Of a DNA stretch of 64,000 nt, positions 62,907-64,000 are shown one piece after another. Source of the stretch: Patella vulgata (lineage: Eukaryota; Mollusca; Gastropoda; Patellidae); the NCBI RefSeq assembly GCF_932274485.2, contig NC_065886.2, positions 43,015,501 to 43,079,500 of the forward strand, in the 5' to 3' direction. Below the pieces are notes generated by a model, which was not told where the DNA came from, searched no databases, and worked only from the letters and a program-made list of their open reading frames with translations. The number at the start of each line of letters is the position of its first letter. Positions within the stretch are counted from its first letter, which is position 1. The translations under genes and the position numbers were made by a program.

Positions 62907-62934
62907 GTAAGTACTGATTACAACTTTAAAAATA

Positions 62935-63929
62935 CAGTAGAATCTGCATTAAGCAGCCACCCAAGGGAATTTTCACAACTGACCGCTTAACGGGAGTGGC
63001 CTCTTAATAAAATCTCGTTGCTTTTTGTGCCGACATAAATTAAATATTACGCTTGGATGCATTGTAAGCGGTAAATTTGGCCGTCGCTGAATCTTGCGCC
63101 GAACGAAAATTCTTTACTCAAATCTCGGACATAACTTAACGGGAGTGGCCTCTTAATAAAATCTCGTTGCTTTTTGTGCCGACATAAATTAAATATTACG
63201 CTTGGATGCATTGGAAGCGGTAAATTTGGCCGTTGCTGAATCTTGCGCCGGACGAAAATTCTTTACTCAAATCTCGGACATAACTTCTGTAAACTTGTCA
63301 TTTTGTACAGACCTTCGATACTACTGTCTGCCATTGTGATGCATTCGATAATATTTATCCATTTTTGTGAAGAAAATCGATGAATTCATTTTATTTTATC
63401 AAAAAAGCACATGAACAAAAAACATAGCTAATTTTATCACCTATTTACAGGGGGTGTAACTCTGTATGTAATATTATAGGAGGCGCTAAGAGAGATACTA
63501 GATGATCGTGACAAAACTCGGTACTTTTATTTTATTCAATCAGTATCAAATAATGTGTCGTTACGCGTGAAAACAATGATCAGGTTAGTCGTTTAATAAA
63601 ACAAAAGATTAATTAACAGATAATCCCGGGTTGATTGTTATGTTTACATTTCTTTTTACCTGATCAGTGGGGGTCCAGTTAATTAACTACTACTCACGGG
63701 ATTAGCGGGGGTGTTACAAAGAACGACAAGATGGTATCATTCAACAATGGCCGTTGAATGGGCGATGTTTTGTTGAATTTATTAGTAAAATAGTGACCGC
63801 TGGCCACGTTAGAGGAGTGACCGTTGAATAAAGAGATAAAACAACAGAATTTCTACGGGGGGAATTTATCGTGACCGCTTTCAAGGAGATGTCGCTGAAT
63901 AGGAGTGGCTGCTCATACAGATTCTACTG
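62935..63929. mobile_element. Pogo-like non-autonomous element (995 bp) in intron 18
   Basis: Inverted ends CAGTAGAATCTG / CAGATTCTACTG, extended by matching GCAGCCAC / GTGGCTGC. Flanked by TA at 62933-62934 and 63930-63931. CAGTAGAATCT-type ends with a TA target are typical of pogo/Tigger members of Tc1/mariner. No transposase. A 149-bp internal tandem duplication lies at 62990-63290. Confidence 0.85.
62990..63290. repeat. 149-bp tandem duplication inside the pogo-like element
   Basis: CGGGAGTGGCCTCTTAATAA starts at 62991 and 63140. The copies are almost identical up to CTCGGACATAACTT. Confidence 0.92.
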
Positions 63930-63957
63930 TATGAACTCTCTGATGATCACGTGGGGA

Positions 63958-64000
63958 GAAGACGTGTAGTGCCGCTGTCCGGGCAATATTTTCCTCGTAG
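63958..64000 (+). mobile_element. SINE-A fragment running off the window
   Basis: GTAGTGCCGCTGTCCGGGCA and the following bases match the 3' body of SINE-A (near 30388). The preceding SINE parts are absent. Confidence 0.7.

Noticed and set aside
60672-60916. Continuation of the open frame past exon 15
   Set aside because: The juxtamembrane signature stops at the GTACAA donor and resumes in frame with the glycine loop at 61241; the extension is intronic.

Overview
The window is AT-rich, intron-dense, repeat-laden animal DNA. I infer a lophotrochozoan, most likely a mollusc. The reasons are an invertebrate-type VEGF/PDGF receptor gene with seven immunoglobulin (Ig) domains, two families of tRNA-headed SINEs, many short inverted-repeat DNA elements (MITEs), and frequent TACATGTA palindromes. 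No species can be fixed from the sequence alone.

One host gene can be supported: a receptor tyrosine kinase of the VEGFR/PVR type on the + strand. I traced 18 coding exons by hand. All have GT-AG borders and compatible phases, and together they give 1012 codons without a stop. Exon 1 (7838-7901) encodes the signal peptide. After an intron of about 34 kb, exons 2-13 (41796-59342) encode seven Ig domains, exon 14 (59945-60075) the transmembrane helix, exon 15 the juxtamembrane segment, and exons 16-18 (61241-62906) the kinase N-lobe, hinge and kinase insert. The catalytic loop, activation loop and tail lie beyond the window.

Layout: 1-7.8 kb is upstream sequence with MITEs and a tandem-repeat element. 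7.9-41.8 kb is intron 1, filled with SINEs, MITEs, minisatellites and two kinds of element built on about 150-bp tandem units. 41.8-62.9 kb holds the exons, with almost every intron carrying an insertion. The most notable is a nearly intact 1531-bp Tc1/mariner transposon in intron 5, with perfect 34-bp inverted ends and one stop in its transposase. 62.9-64 kb holds a pogo-like non-autonomous element just after exon 18, then the start of a SINE fragment.

The receptor probably binds PDGF/VEGF-like ligands at the cell surface and signals by tyrosine phosphorylation. The rest of the window is mobile-element and tandem-repeat sequence, often nested. I saw no convincing RNA gene, CRISPR array, second host gene, or LTR/retrovirus-like element. 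The small open frames outside the exons look like chance or repeat-derived frames.
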